Source: Bacteroidales bacterium
Lineage (GTDB): Bacteria; Bacteroidota; Bacteroidia; Bacteroidales; F082
Length of the DNA: 5,198 nucleotides
Direction of reading: 5' to 3'
Assembly (NCBI GenBank): GCA_020853175.1
Contig: JADYZK010000145.1
Location: 1 to 5,198, forward strand
The notes beneath the pieces are model-generated. The model searched no databases. It worked only from the letters and a program-made list of their open reading frames with translations, and was not told the DNA's origin. A program made the position numbers and the translations under genes. This document shows, one piece after another, positions 1 through 5,198 of this stretch (position 1 is the first letter of the stretch; every line of letters starts with the position of its first letter).

Positions 1-337
1 AAGCGATGGCGCTGTGACGGCCGACGGCTTTTATTTTGACGATGTAAAAGTGATGGTGCTCGATGTTGAAACAGGCTTGAATGAGTCAACAGCGGCTACA
101 AAAACCTTTAGCTTGACACCCAATCCGGCGCAAAATCAGGTTACCCTTGTAGGCGACCAGCCTTTTGCCGTTGGCGAAAAGCTATTTATCCTTGATGCCC
201 AAGGTAAAGTGTTGAAAATGCAAGCTGTAGAACACCTTACAAACCGCGTGGAGATTTCTTTACAAGACTTGGCTCCGGGTTTGTATTTTATTCAAAGTCA
301 GCATTATAGTATAAAAAAATTGATTGTTCGGCCATAA
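1..337 (+). CDS. T9SS type A sorting domain protein, C-terminal fragment
   Basis: This is the last 111 or so codons of a protein whose start lies before the window; the frame is open from base 2 to a TAA at 335-337. The final 75 or so residues form a type A C-terminal sorting domain of the type IX secretion system. It opens with FSLTPNPAQNQVTL, has a middle strand KLFILDAQGKVL, and ends with LAPGLYFIQ and a short basic tail IKKLIVRP. In this family the domain directs passage through the outer-membrane T9SS translocon and is then usually cleaved, leaving the protein on the surface or secreted. Just before it, DGFYFDDVKV looks like the last strand of a jelly-roll or MAM-like domain, as seen at the ends of secreted Bacteroidota peptidases and adhesins. 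The catalytic or binding part is outside the window, so the protein's actual activity cannot be stated. A GTG at base 14 is an internal valine, not a start. Confidence 0.88.
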   Translation, partial: SDGAVTADGFYFDDVKVMVLDVETGLNESTAATKTFSLTPNPAQNQVTLVGDQPFAVGEKLFILDAQGKVLKMQAVEHLTNRVEISLQDLAPGLYFIQSQHYSIKKLIVRP

Positions 338-360
338 GTTTGAACAAGATAATTGATCTA

Positions 361-399
361 AACCTCTAAAGCTGATGCAAAAGCTTTAGAGGTTTTTTT
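361..399 (+). terminator. Rho-independent terminator after the T9SS cargo gene
   Basis: A perfect 12 bp stem pairs AACCTCTAAAGC (361-372) with GCTTTAGAGGTT (383-394) around a 10 nt loop, and the T run at 393-399 follows directly. It sits 23 bases after the stop of the upstream gene, so it should end that transcript and insulate corA from it. Confidence 0.93.
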
Positions 400-403
400 G
401 TGT

Positions 404-435
404 CTTTCTCTGCTGAAACATTTCAAATATCTTTG
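404..435 (+). promoter_or_regulatory. Candidate Bacteroidota-type promoter for corA
   Basis: TATCTTTG at 428-435 matches the Bacteroidota -7 element TAnnTTTG in full. The expected -33 TTTG is only approximated by TTTC at 404-407, 20 bases upstream. The position fits: it lies after the terminator and about 117 bases before the corA ATG. One matching box in AT-rich DNA is weak evidence. Confidence 0.35.
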
Positions 436-552
436 AAAAAACTTTCACCTTCGGAAATTAAAAAAGCATTTTAGCGTACTTTTGGCCGCGCATCCGGAGA
501 GCTTCCACAGCAGGTGCATTGGTTCATTTATTGCTTTAAAAAAAGTCGGCCT

Positions 553-1461
553 ATGATTGAAACGGTAAAAATGGGTAGATTGCGCTGGCACCACCTTCAC
601 CAGCCCGTTGACAAAGATTTTGAATTTCTTCGCGACAAATTTCACTTTCACCCTCTCGATATCGAGGATTGTAAGTCGTTGAACCAGCGACCTAAGATTG
701 ATATTTACGATGATTATTATTTTTTGATTCTGCATTTTCCCAATTTTGATAAACAGAATATGTTTATAAAAACCAAAGAAGCTAAAATTTTTTGGGGCGA
801 AGATTACATCATCACCATCGAAAAATCGCCTTGGATCGTGGGACAGATGTTTTCTGAATATAAAGATATTGAAGATAAAGACCTCGATTTCGATATAGGA
901 ACTTCCGATACTCTGCTTTACCGTTTGCTCGAAAGGCTGATGGTGGAATCCATCTATCTTTTGCGCAAAATTGGCCTCGATTTAGAGCTCATCAACCGCG
1001 AACTGTTTAACAGTCAGCCCACCCGCATCATTGAAAGGATTTCGGTGACCCGAAAAAACATCATCCTCATCAACACCATTTTCAAGCCGCAGCTGAGGAT
1101 GTTTCACAAATTTGAAACAGGTCAAATTGCCGGTTTTGCTGACAATATGGAAGATTACTGGGGCAATATCCTCGACTCCTATCAAAAAATTTGGGATATG
1201 ATTGAGGATTATGAAGACCTGATTGAGGGGTTGTCGAAAACCTTCGATTCAATGCAAACCAACAAAACCAACGAAATCATCAAAATTCTGACCTTGATTT
1301 CGTCCATCATCCTGCCTTTGACCTTTATCACCAGTCTTTATGGCATGAATGTGCTGCTGCCGTTAGAAAAAAACCCTTTGGCTTTTTGGATTCTTATAAG
1401 TGGAATGACGGCCTTAAGTGTCGCGCTGATTCTTTATTTCAAGCGGAGGCGCTGGATGTGA
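553..1461 (+). CDS. corA: CorA-family magnesium/divalent cation transporter
   Basis: This encodes a 302-residue inner-membrane protein of the CorA family, homopentameric channels that carry Mg2+ and sometimes Co2+ or Ni2+ into the cytoplasm. The N-terminal cytoplasmic part carries the family segment FHPLDIEDC (about residues 32-40), then a long charged helical region (roughly 110-240). Two C-terminal membrane helices follow (about 244-263 and 276-295). The signature YGMN (GMN at 264-266) sits at the end of the first helix, where it forms the selectivity filter. The protein ends in a basic cytoplasmic tail, KRRRWM. I chose ATG at 553 because the conserved N-terminus (MIETVKMGRLRW) begins there; an in-frame GTG at 514 would add 13 residues of unconvincing sequence, and the frame is closed by TAG at 472. 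No Shine-Dalgarno is visible. The loop after GMN (VLLPLEKNP) lacks the classic MPEL, so metal preference cannot be assigned. The 3' end overlaps the convergent DAHP synthase gene by 48 bp. Confidence 0.92.
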   Translation: MIETVKMGRLRWHHLHQPVDKDFEFLRDKFHFHPLDIEDCKSLNQRPKIDIYDDYYFLILHFPNFDKQNMFIKTKEAKIFWGEDYIITIEKSPWIVGQMFSEYKDIEDKDLDFDIGTSDTLLYRLLERLMVESIYLLRKIGLDLELINRELFNSQPTRIIERISVTRKNIILINTIFKPQLRMFHKFETGQIAGFADNMEDYWGNILDSYQKIWDMIEDYEDLIEGLSKTFDSMQTNKTNEIIKILTLISSIILPLTFITSLYGMNVLLPLEKNPLAFWILISGMTALSVALILYFKRRRWM

Positions 1462-2568
1462 TTCAGCCGATTTAACCGACGAATTGTAAATGGACGCTTG
1501 TCGCTGAATAGACACTCTATGCACCAGCTCAAGCAGTTGCACCAAAAATTTACGGTCGAGACCTAAACCATCACCCAGTGCGATTCTGTTTTCGATGATG
1601 TGTTGCCAGCGTTTGAGCTGCAAAATGGTGATGTTGTGTTCCTTTTTATATTTTCCTATTTCGTCCACAACTGCCAAGCGTTGCGCGAGCAACTGAAGCA
1701 AGGAACTGTCAATGCCGTCAATTTGGTTGCGCAGTACTTCTAAGGTATTTTCAACTTCCGGATTGCATGATTTGTCGCGCAAAATCAGCCTGTCAAGAAG
1801 ATGATTTAAGGCTTCGGGAGTCAATTGTTGGGCGGCATCGGTTTTGGCTACCGAGGGATCGAAATGACTTTCGACCATCAGTCCGTTGGTTTCCAGATCC
1901 AATGCTTTTTGAGCCACTTCTTGCAACAAATCGCGCCGACCGCTAATGTGGCTGATGTCGGTAATCAAGGGCAAATGAGGGAAAAGACGTTTGAGTTCGA
2001 TAGGAATTTCCCAGAGCGGCGCATTGCGATAAGGTGTTTTCTCAAACGTGTGAAAGCCGCGATGGATGGCTGCCAACTGATTGATACCGGCTCTGTTGAG
2101 GCGTTCCAAAGCACCTATCCACAGTTTGATGTCGGGAGTAATCGGGTTTTTCACCATCACAGGGATATTGGTTCCGGTGAGGGCTTCGGCCAGCTCCTGA
2201 ACCGAAAAAGGATTGACCACCGTTCGGGCACCAATCCAAAGAATATCAATGCCATGAGATAGAGCAGCTTCAACGTGCGCCGGACTGGCCACTTCAACAG
2301 TTGTTAAAAGGCCCGTTTCGGCTTTCACGCGTTGCAGCCAGCGCAATCCTTCGATGCCAACGCCCTCGAAACCGTTTGGGCGCGTGCGGGGCTTCCAAAT
2401 GCCTGCCCTGAAAATGCTTACCCTGTTGGTCCGCTTCAGCTCATAAGCTGTTTGCATGACCTGTGCTTCGCTTTCGGCACTGCACGGGCCACTGATCAAC
2501 AAAGGCTCACTGCCCGCAGGTATCCAATTGTTTTGAACGATGATTTCGGCGTCGGCCATAAAGTGCAT
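1414..2568 (-). CDS. Bifunctional DAHP synthase / chorismate mutase (type II)
   Basis: This 384-residue cytosolic enzyme joins two steps of aromatic amino acid synthesis: condensation of phosphoenolpyruvate with erythrose 4-phosphate to DAHP, and rearrangement of chorismate to prephenate. Residues about 20-262 form the DAHP synthase barrel, of the short type I-beta kind. It has SGPCSAES (24-31), KPRTRP (59-64), GAR (113-115) and VKNP (139-142). Likely metal ligands are C29, H207 (DISH), E233 (VESH) and D244; the last three have the spacing I recall for the Thermotoga enzyme. Residues about 270-362 form an AroQ-type chorismate mutase with R280 (LRNQID), R297, K308 or K309, R320, S353 and Q357 in expected places. 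In this fusion type the mutase domain is known to help feedback control of the synthase by prephenate (studied in Prevotella nigrescens); the same here is inference. Start ATG 2568 (MHFMADAE) or ATG 2559 are both possible. Residues after about 363 are an extra tail, partly antisense to corA. Confidence 0.93.
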   Translation of the reverse strand: MHFMADAEIIVQNNWIPAGSEPLLISGPCSAESEAQVMQTAYELKRTNRVSIFRAGIWKPRTRPNGFEGVGIEGLRWLQRVKAETGLLTTVEVASPAHVEAALSHGIDILWIGARTVVNPFSVQELAEALTGTNIPVMVKNPITPDIKLWIGALERLNRAGINQLAAIHRGFHTFEKTPYRNAPLWEIPIELKRLFPHLPLITDISHISGRRDLLQEVAQKALDLETNGLMVESHFDPSVAKTDAAQQLTPEALNHLLDRLILRDKSCNPEVENTLEVLRNQIDGIDSSLLQLLAQRLAVVDEIGKYKKEHNITILQLKRWQHIIENRIALGDGLGLDRKFLVQLLELVHRVSIQRQASIYNSSVKSAESHPAPPLEIKNQRDT

Positions 2569-2595
2569 TAATGAGTTGCTAAATTACTAATCCCT

Positions 2596-2661
2596 AAACA
2601 ACTTGAAAACGATAATGTTTATTTCATGTTTCAAACTTCGATAGTAAAAATGTAAGTTGTT
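2596..2661. repeat. Short inverted repeat in the divergent promoter region
   Basis: AACAACTT at 2596-2603 is the reverse complement of AAGTTGTT at 2654-2661, with a 50-base spacer. Similarity continues loosely outward: read away from the centre, both arms go on with TAG, TTAGTA-like and TTTA-like stretches. Each divergent gene therefore has the same short motif in the same orientation upstream. An 8 bp match of this kind is not rare in AT-rich DNA, so it could be chance. Confidence 0.35.
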
Positions 2662-2683
2662 AGTAGTTAAATAGATATGTTTT
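2657..2683 (+). promoter_or_regulatory. Candidate promoter for asnS
   Basis: TTG at 2657-2659 and TATGTTTT at 2676-2683 resemble the Bacteroidota -33 and -7 elements; the -7 matches TAnnTTTG at all but its last base, and the 16-base gap is slightly short. This would give a leader of roughly 70 bases. The -33 TTG lies inside the right arm of the inverted repeat at 2654-2661. A second near match, TAAATTTC at 2713-2720, has no good -33 partner. Confidence 0.35.
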
Positions 2684-2757
2684 TAAGATTTATTTTTTGA
2701 TGTTATCATGGCTAAATTTCGTTTTTTTGCAGTTGTTTTTATCAAAAATAAAATTCC

Positions 2758-4197
2758 GTGAAACGTACAGAAATTAAAGAAGCGCTTCTGAGTGAAGACT
2801 TTGAAAAAGAAATCAACGTAAAAGGTTGGATTCGCACCAAAAGATCGAGTAAGAATGTGGCTTTTATTGCCCTCAATGATGGGTCGGTGATTCACAACCT
2901 TCAGTTGGTTGTTGATTTGGAAAAAATTCCAGAATCTTCGTTGGCCAATATGCACACCGGAGCTGCCATTTCGGCAACAGGTAAGTTAGTGGCATCGGCC
3001 GGCAGCGGGCAAAGTGTGGAGTTGGCTGTCAACAGCATCATTTTGCTGGGCGAGGCCAATCCTGACGATTATCCGCTGCAGCCCAAAAAACACTCGCTTG
3101 AGTTTTTGCGCGAGATCGCTCACCTACGTTTCCGTACCAGTACTTTTAGTGCCGTGGCCCGTTTGCGCCATTCTATGATTTTTGCTATTCATAAATACTT
3201 CAACGATAAGGGGTTCTATAATATCCACTCGCCCATCATTACCAGTTCCGATGCCGAAGGAGCAGGCGAAATGTTTAAGGTAACCACCCTCGACCTGAAG
3301 CAAATGCCGCTCAACGAAGCCAAAGAGGTGGATCATAAAAAAGATTTCTTTGGCAAGGCGACCAACCTCACCGTTTCGGGTCAGTTGGAAGCCGAATTGG
3401 CCGCTTTGGCTTTGTCGAAAGTTTATACTTTTGGCCCTACTTTCCGTGCCGAAAACTCCAACACCTCCCGCCATTTGGCTGAATTTTGGATGATTGAACC
3501 CGAAGTGGCCTTCTTTGACATTCATGACGACATGGATTTGGCCGAAGACATGTTGAAATACCTCATCAAGTATGCTTTGGACAATTGTGCGGACGATTTA
3601 GCCTTTTTGAGCAAAAGGTTAGAAGAAGAAGAAAAAAACAAAAAAGCTGAGGAACGTTCTATGGAGCTGATCAGCAAGTTGAAGTTTGTCCTCGACAACC
3701 CTTTTGAACGCATCAGCTACACCGCGGCCATTGACATCTTAAAAAACTCAAATCACAACAAAAAAGGCAAATTCAAATACCAGATCACCCAATGGGGAGC
3801 CGATTTGCAGTCGGAGCACGAGCGGTATCTTGTTGAAAAGCATTTCCAAAAACCTGTGATTCTTACCGACTATCCAAAAGGCATCAAGGCATTTTACATG
3901 AAACAAAATGACGATGGTACCACCGTTAGGGCCATGGATGTGCTGTTTCCCGGCATCGGCGAAATCATTGGCGGATCGCAGCGCGAAGACGATTACACCA
4001 AATTGTACGATGCTATGGTGGCCAACCATATTCTTCCCGAAACTATGGATTGGTACCTCGAAACCCGTAAGTTTGGCAGCGTGCCTCACGCCGGCTTTGG
4101 TTTAGGCTTTGAACGGCTGATGCTTTTTGTGACGGGAATGACTAACATCAGAGACGTGATTCCTTTCCCGCGTACGCCCATGAACTGTGAATTTTAA
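2758..4197 (+). CDS. asnS: Asparaginyl-tRNA synthetase
   Basis: This 479-residue class IIb synthetase charges tRNA-Asn with asparagine using ATP in the cytosol. Residues about 18-105 are the OB-fold anticodon-binding domain ([20 protein letters not shown]). The catalytic domain follows: motif 1 near 139-160 ending in HSPI, motif 2 starting [15 protein letters not shown] (229-243), the IGGSQRE segment (404-410), and motif 3 GFGLGFERL (446-454). The end, [11 protein letters not shown], is the usual AsnRS C-terminus and separates it from aspartyl- and lysyl-tRNA synthetases. The start is GTG at 2758: an in-frame TAA at 2749-2751 closes the frame just upstream, and the next in-frame Met is residue 65, inside the OB fold. 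It is 13 residues longer than the E. coli enzyme (466 from memory), largely from a Glu/Lys-rich stretch at about 287-303. It probably has its own promoter and is followed after 201 bases by rpoN on the same strand; no strong terminator lies between. Confidence 0.97.
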   Translation: MKRTEIKEALLSEDFEKEINVKGWIRTKRSSKNVAFIALNDGSVIHNLQLVVDLEKIPESSLANMHTGAAISATGKLVASAGSGQSVELAVNSIILLGEANPDDYPLQPKKHSLEFLREIAHLRFRTSTFSAVARLRHSMIFAIHKYFNDKGFYNIHSPIITSSDAEGAGEMFKVTTLDLKQMPLNEAKEVDHKKDFFGKATNLTVSGQLEAELAALALSKVYTFGPTFRAENSNTSRHLAEFWMIEPEVAFFDIHDDMDLAEDMLKYLIKYALDNCADDLAFLSKRLEEEEKNKKAEERSMELISKLKFVLDNPFERISYTAAIDILKNSNHNKKGKFKYQITQWGADLQSEHERYLVEKHFQKPVILTDYPKGIKAFYMKQNDDGTTVRAMDVLFPGIGEIIGGSQREDDYTKLYDAMVANHILPETMDWYLETRKFGSVPHAGFGLGFERLMLFVTGMTNIRDVIPFPRTPMNCEF

Positions 4198-4303
4198 GCG
4201 TTTTCATCGGAAAGTCTATTCATTTTCAAAAAAATTGATAGCGTTAAAAATTGCATTTTTCATGCTGTGAGCTCAGGAAATTAAATTTTTTAAAGTAGAA
4301 ATA

Positions 4304-4336
4304 TTTGTTCGTCAAAACAATTTTGTCGTAAATTCG
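4304..4336 (+). promoter_or_regulatory. Candidate Bacteroidota-type promoter for rpoN
   Basis: TTTG at 4304-4307 is followed, after 21 bases, by TAAATTCG at 4329-4336, which matches TAnnTTTG at all but one position. Spacing fits the known 19-21 or so bases. Transcription would begin near 4343 and leave a leader of about 55 bases before the rpoN ATG at 4399. This is the best-formed two-box promoter candidate in the window, but it is judged by eye only. Confidence 0.45.
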
Positions 4337-4398
4337 TGTGTTCATTTCGCCAACTGAAATCAAAATTGAACCATTAGCAGCCCAACTTAGAAAAGAAT

Positions 4399-5198
4399 AT
4401 GCTCAACCAACGTCTTCAACAAAAGCTTCTTCAAAAGCTTTCTCCTCAGCAGATTCTGTTGATGAAACTGTTGCAGATACCTTCTATTGCTTTGGAGCAA
4501 CGCATCAAGCAGGAGATTGAAGAAAATCCGGCTCTTGAGCTGGAAGAGGGGTCGGAGATAGAGGAGATGGAGGCTGAGGATACCGATTACGACAGCGAGG
4601 ACGATTACACCGACGACGATCGCGAAGAAGAGTACGACAGCAAAGACGATGAATTCACTTTTGATGATTATATCACCGACGATGACGACATCCCCGATTA
4701 CAAAACCAGCGTCAACAATTACAGTCCCGACGACAACAAATATGACATTCCTTTTGCCGATTCCATCAGTTTTCAAGAACTGCTGATTCAGCAGATAGGC
4801 TATCGAAAGCTCGAGGAGCGCAAATCGAAGATGGGCATTTACATTATCGGAAACCTTGATGATTCGGGCTATCTGAGCCGTTCGCTCGATGCCATGGCCG
4901 ACGATTTACTGTTTGGCATGAACATCAAAACCAACAAAAAAGAGTTGGCCGAAATCTTATCCATCATCCAAGAATTTGACCCTCCGGGGGTGGGAGCACG
5001 CAACCTTCAAGAGTGTTTGTTTTTGCAATTGAAACGGCTGCAAGATGAACATCCAGAAAAGGATTACGACTTGGCGCTTATGATTATTGATCGGTTTTTT
5101 AACGAGTTTACCAAAAAGCATTACGATAAAATCATCAAAAGAGCTGAGGTTACTGAAGAGGAGCTGAAAGATGCCCTTAACGAAATTCTCAAGCTCAA
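4399..5198 (+). CDS. rpoN: RNA polymerase sigma-54 factor RpoN, N-terminal part
   Basis: The frame is open from ATG 4399 to the window end, giving the first 266 codons of a sigma-54 factor (about 480-490 residues in full from family knowledge). Sigma-54 brings core RNA polymerase to -24/-12 promoters and opens them only with an AAA+ activator and ATP. Residues 1-46 are Region I, the activator-interacting part, Gln/Leu-rich: QQKLLQKLSPQQILLMKLLQ and IEENPALE. Residues 47-117 are Region II, extremely acidic: 31 of the 54 residues from 47 to 100 are Asp or Glu and only two are Arg or Lys. From about 124 the core-binding domain begins, with SFQELL, IIGNLDDSGYL (149-159) and DPPGVGARNLQECL (194-207), a sigma-54 hallmark. 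The DNA-binding helix-turn-helix and RpoN box lie beyond the window. The start is set by the exact Region I N-terminus; no Shine-Dalgarno is seen. asnS lies 201 bases upstream on the same strand. Confidence 0.96.
   Translation, partial: MLNQRLQQKLLQKLSPQQILLMKLLQIPSIALEQRIKQEIEENPALELEEGSEIEEMEAEDTDYDSEDDYTDDDREEEYDSKDDEFTFDDYITDDDDIPDYKTSVNNYSPDDNKYDIPFADSISFQELLIQQIGYRKLEERKSKMGIYIIGNLDDSGYLSRSLDAMADDLLFGMNIKTNKKELAEILSIIQEFDPPGVGARNLQECLFLQLKRLQDEHPEKDYDLALMIIDRFFNEFTKKHYDKIIKRAEVTEEELKDALNEILKL

Larger units (their letters stand above)
2569..2757. promoter_or_regulatory. AT-rich divergent promoter region between DAHP synthase/mutase and asnS
   Basis: These 189 bases separate two divergently transcribed genes and must hold the promoter of the - strand gene and probably that of asnS. 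The sequence is strongly AT-rich, with T runs toward the asnS side. I found no good TAnnTTTG box for the - strand gene; the nearest is TAATTTAG read on the - strand close to its start. I saw no riboswitch, T-box or leader-peptide structure, although both flanking genes concern amino acids. Confidence 0.5.

Noticed and set aside
514..552. GTG at 514 as the corA start
   Set aside because: The 13 added residues (MHWFIYCFKKSRP) look unlike CorA N-termini, while the family-like sequence begins exactly at the ATG at 553.
437..555. An open stretch in the second + frame reading HFSVLLAAHPESFHS before a stop at the corA ATG
   Set aside because: It has no ATG or GTG start, resembles nothing I recognise, is under 40 codons, and lies in the presumed corA leader.
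1825..2262. A 145-codon + strand frame opposite the DAHP synthase gene
   Set aside because: The - strand protein has all the conserved motifs of the family, and this frame shows no recognisable domain, so it is a shadow.
4246..4260. AAAAAT-TGC-ATTTTT hairpin after asnS as a terminator
   Set aside because: The six-pair stem is made only of A-T pairs and would be too unstable to act as an intrinsic terminator.
4268..4275. TGAGCTCA perfect 8 bp palindrome upstream of rpoN
   Set aside because: A single 8 bp palindrome is expected by chance at this scale, and no second copy or matching spacing to the promoter candidate was seen.
4338..4520. A 60-codon + strand frame overlapping the start of rpoN
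   Set aside because: It runs out of frame across the rpoN N-terminus, whose protein sequence is clearly sigma-54 Region I; this is a shadow.
4387..4776. A 129-codon open frame on the - strand predicting a very hydrophobic, membrane-like protein
   Set aside because: It is antisense to the Asp-rich Region II of rpoN. Asp codons GAC and GAT read backwards as GTC and ATC (Val and Ile), which creates the false membrane look.

Overview
This 5.2 kb window looks like an ordinary chromosomal housekeeping segment from a member of the Bacteroidota. The clues are a C-terminal type A sorting domain of the type IX secretion system, a DAHP synthase fused to a C-terminal chorismate mutase (a fusion typical of this phylum), starts without Shine-Dalgarno sequences, and promoter candidates resembling the TTTG / TAnnTTTG form used by these bacteria. 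The genus cannot be told from the sequence. Gene density is high and I saw no mobile element, CRISPR array, tRNA or rRNA.

Layout. Bases 1-337 hold the 3' end of a secreted T9SS cargo protein, closed by a clear intrinsic terminator at 361-399. A CorA-family divalent metal transporter follows on the + strand (553-1461). The next gene, a bifunctional DAHP synthase/chorismate mutase, lies on the - strand (1414-2568) and converges on corA with a 48 bp tail-to-tail overlap. A 189 bp AT-rich divergent intergenic region (2569-2757) separates it from asnS, asparaginyl-tRNA synthetase (2758-4197, GTG start). After a 201 bp gap with a plausible promoter, rpoN (sigma-54) starts at 4399 and runs off the window after 266 codons.

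The genes do not form one pathway. The DAHP synthase/mutase feeds the shikimate route to aromatic amino acids, asnS serves translation, corA serves metal homeostasis and rpoN serves transcription. Only asnS and rpoN are in tandem, and the gap plus a separate promoter candidate suggests rpoN can be transcribed independently. All complete reading frames appear intact. I found no convincing undescribed system. The points most worth a second look are the corA/DAHP synthase overlap, which encodes an extra tail on the enzyme, and the small inverted repeat in the divergent promoter region.
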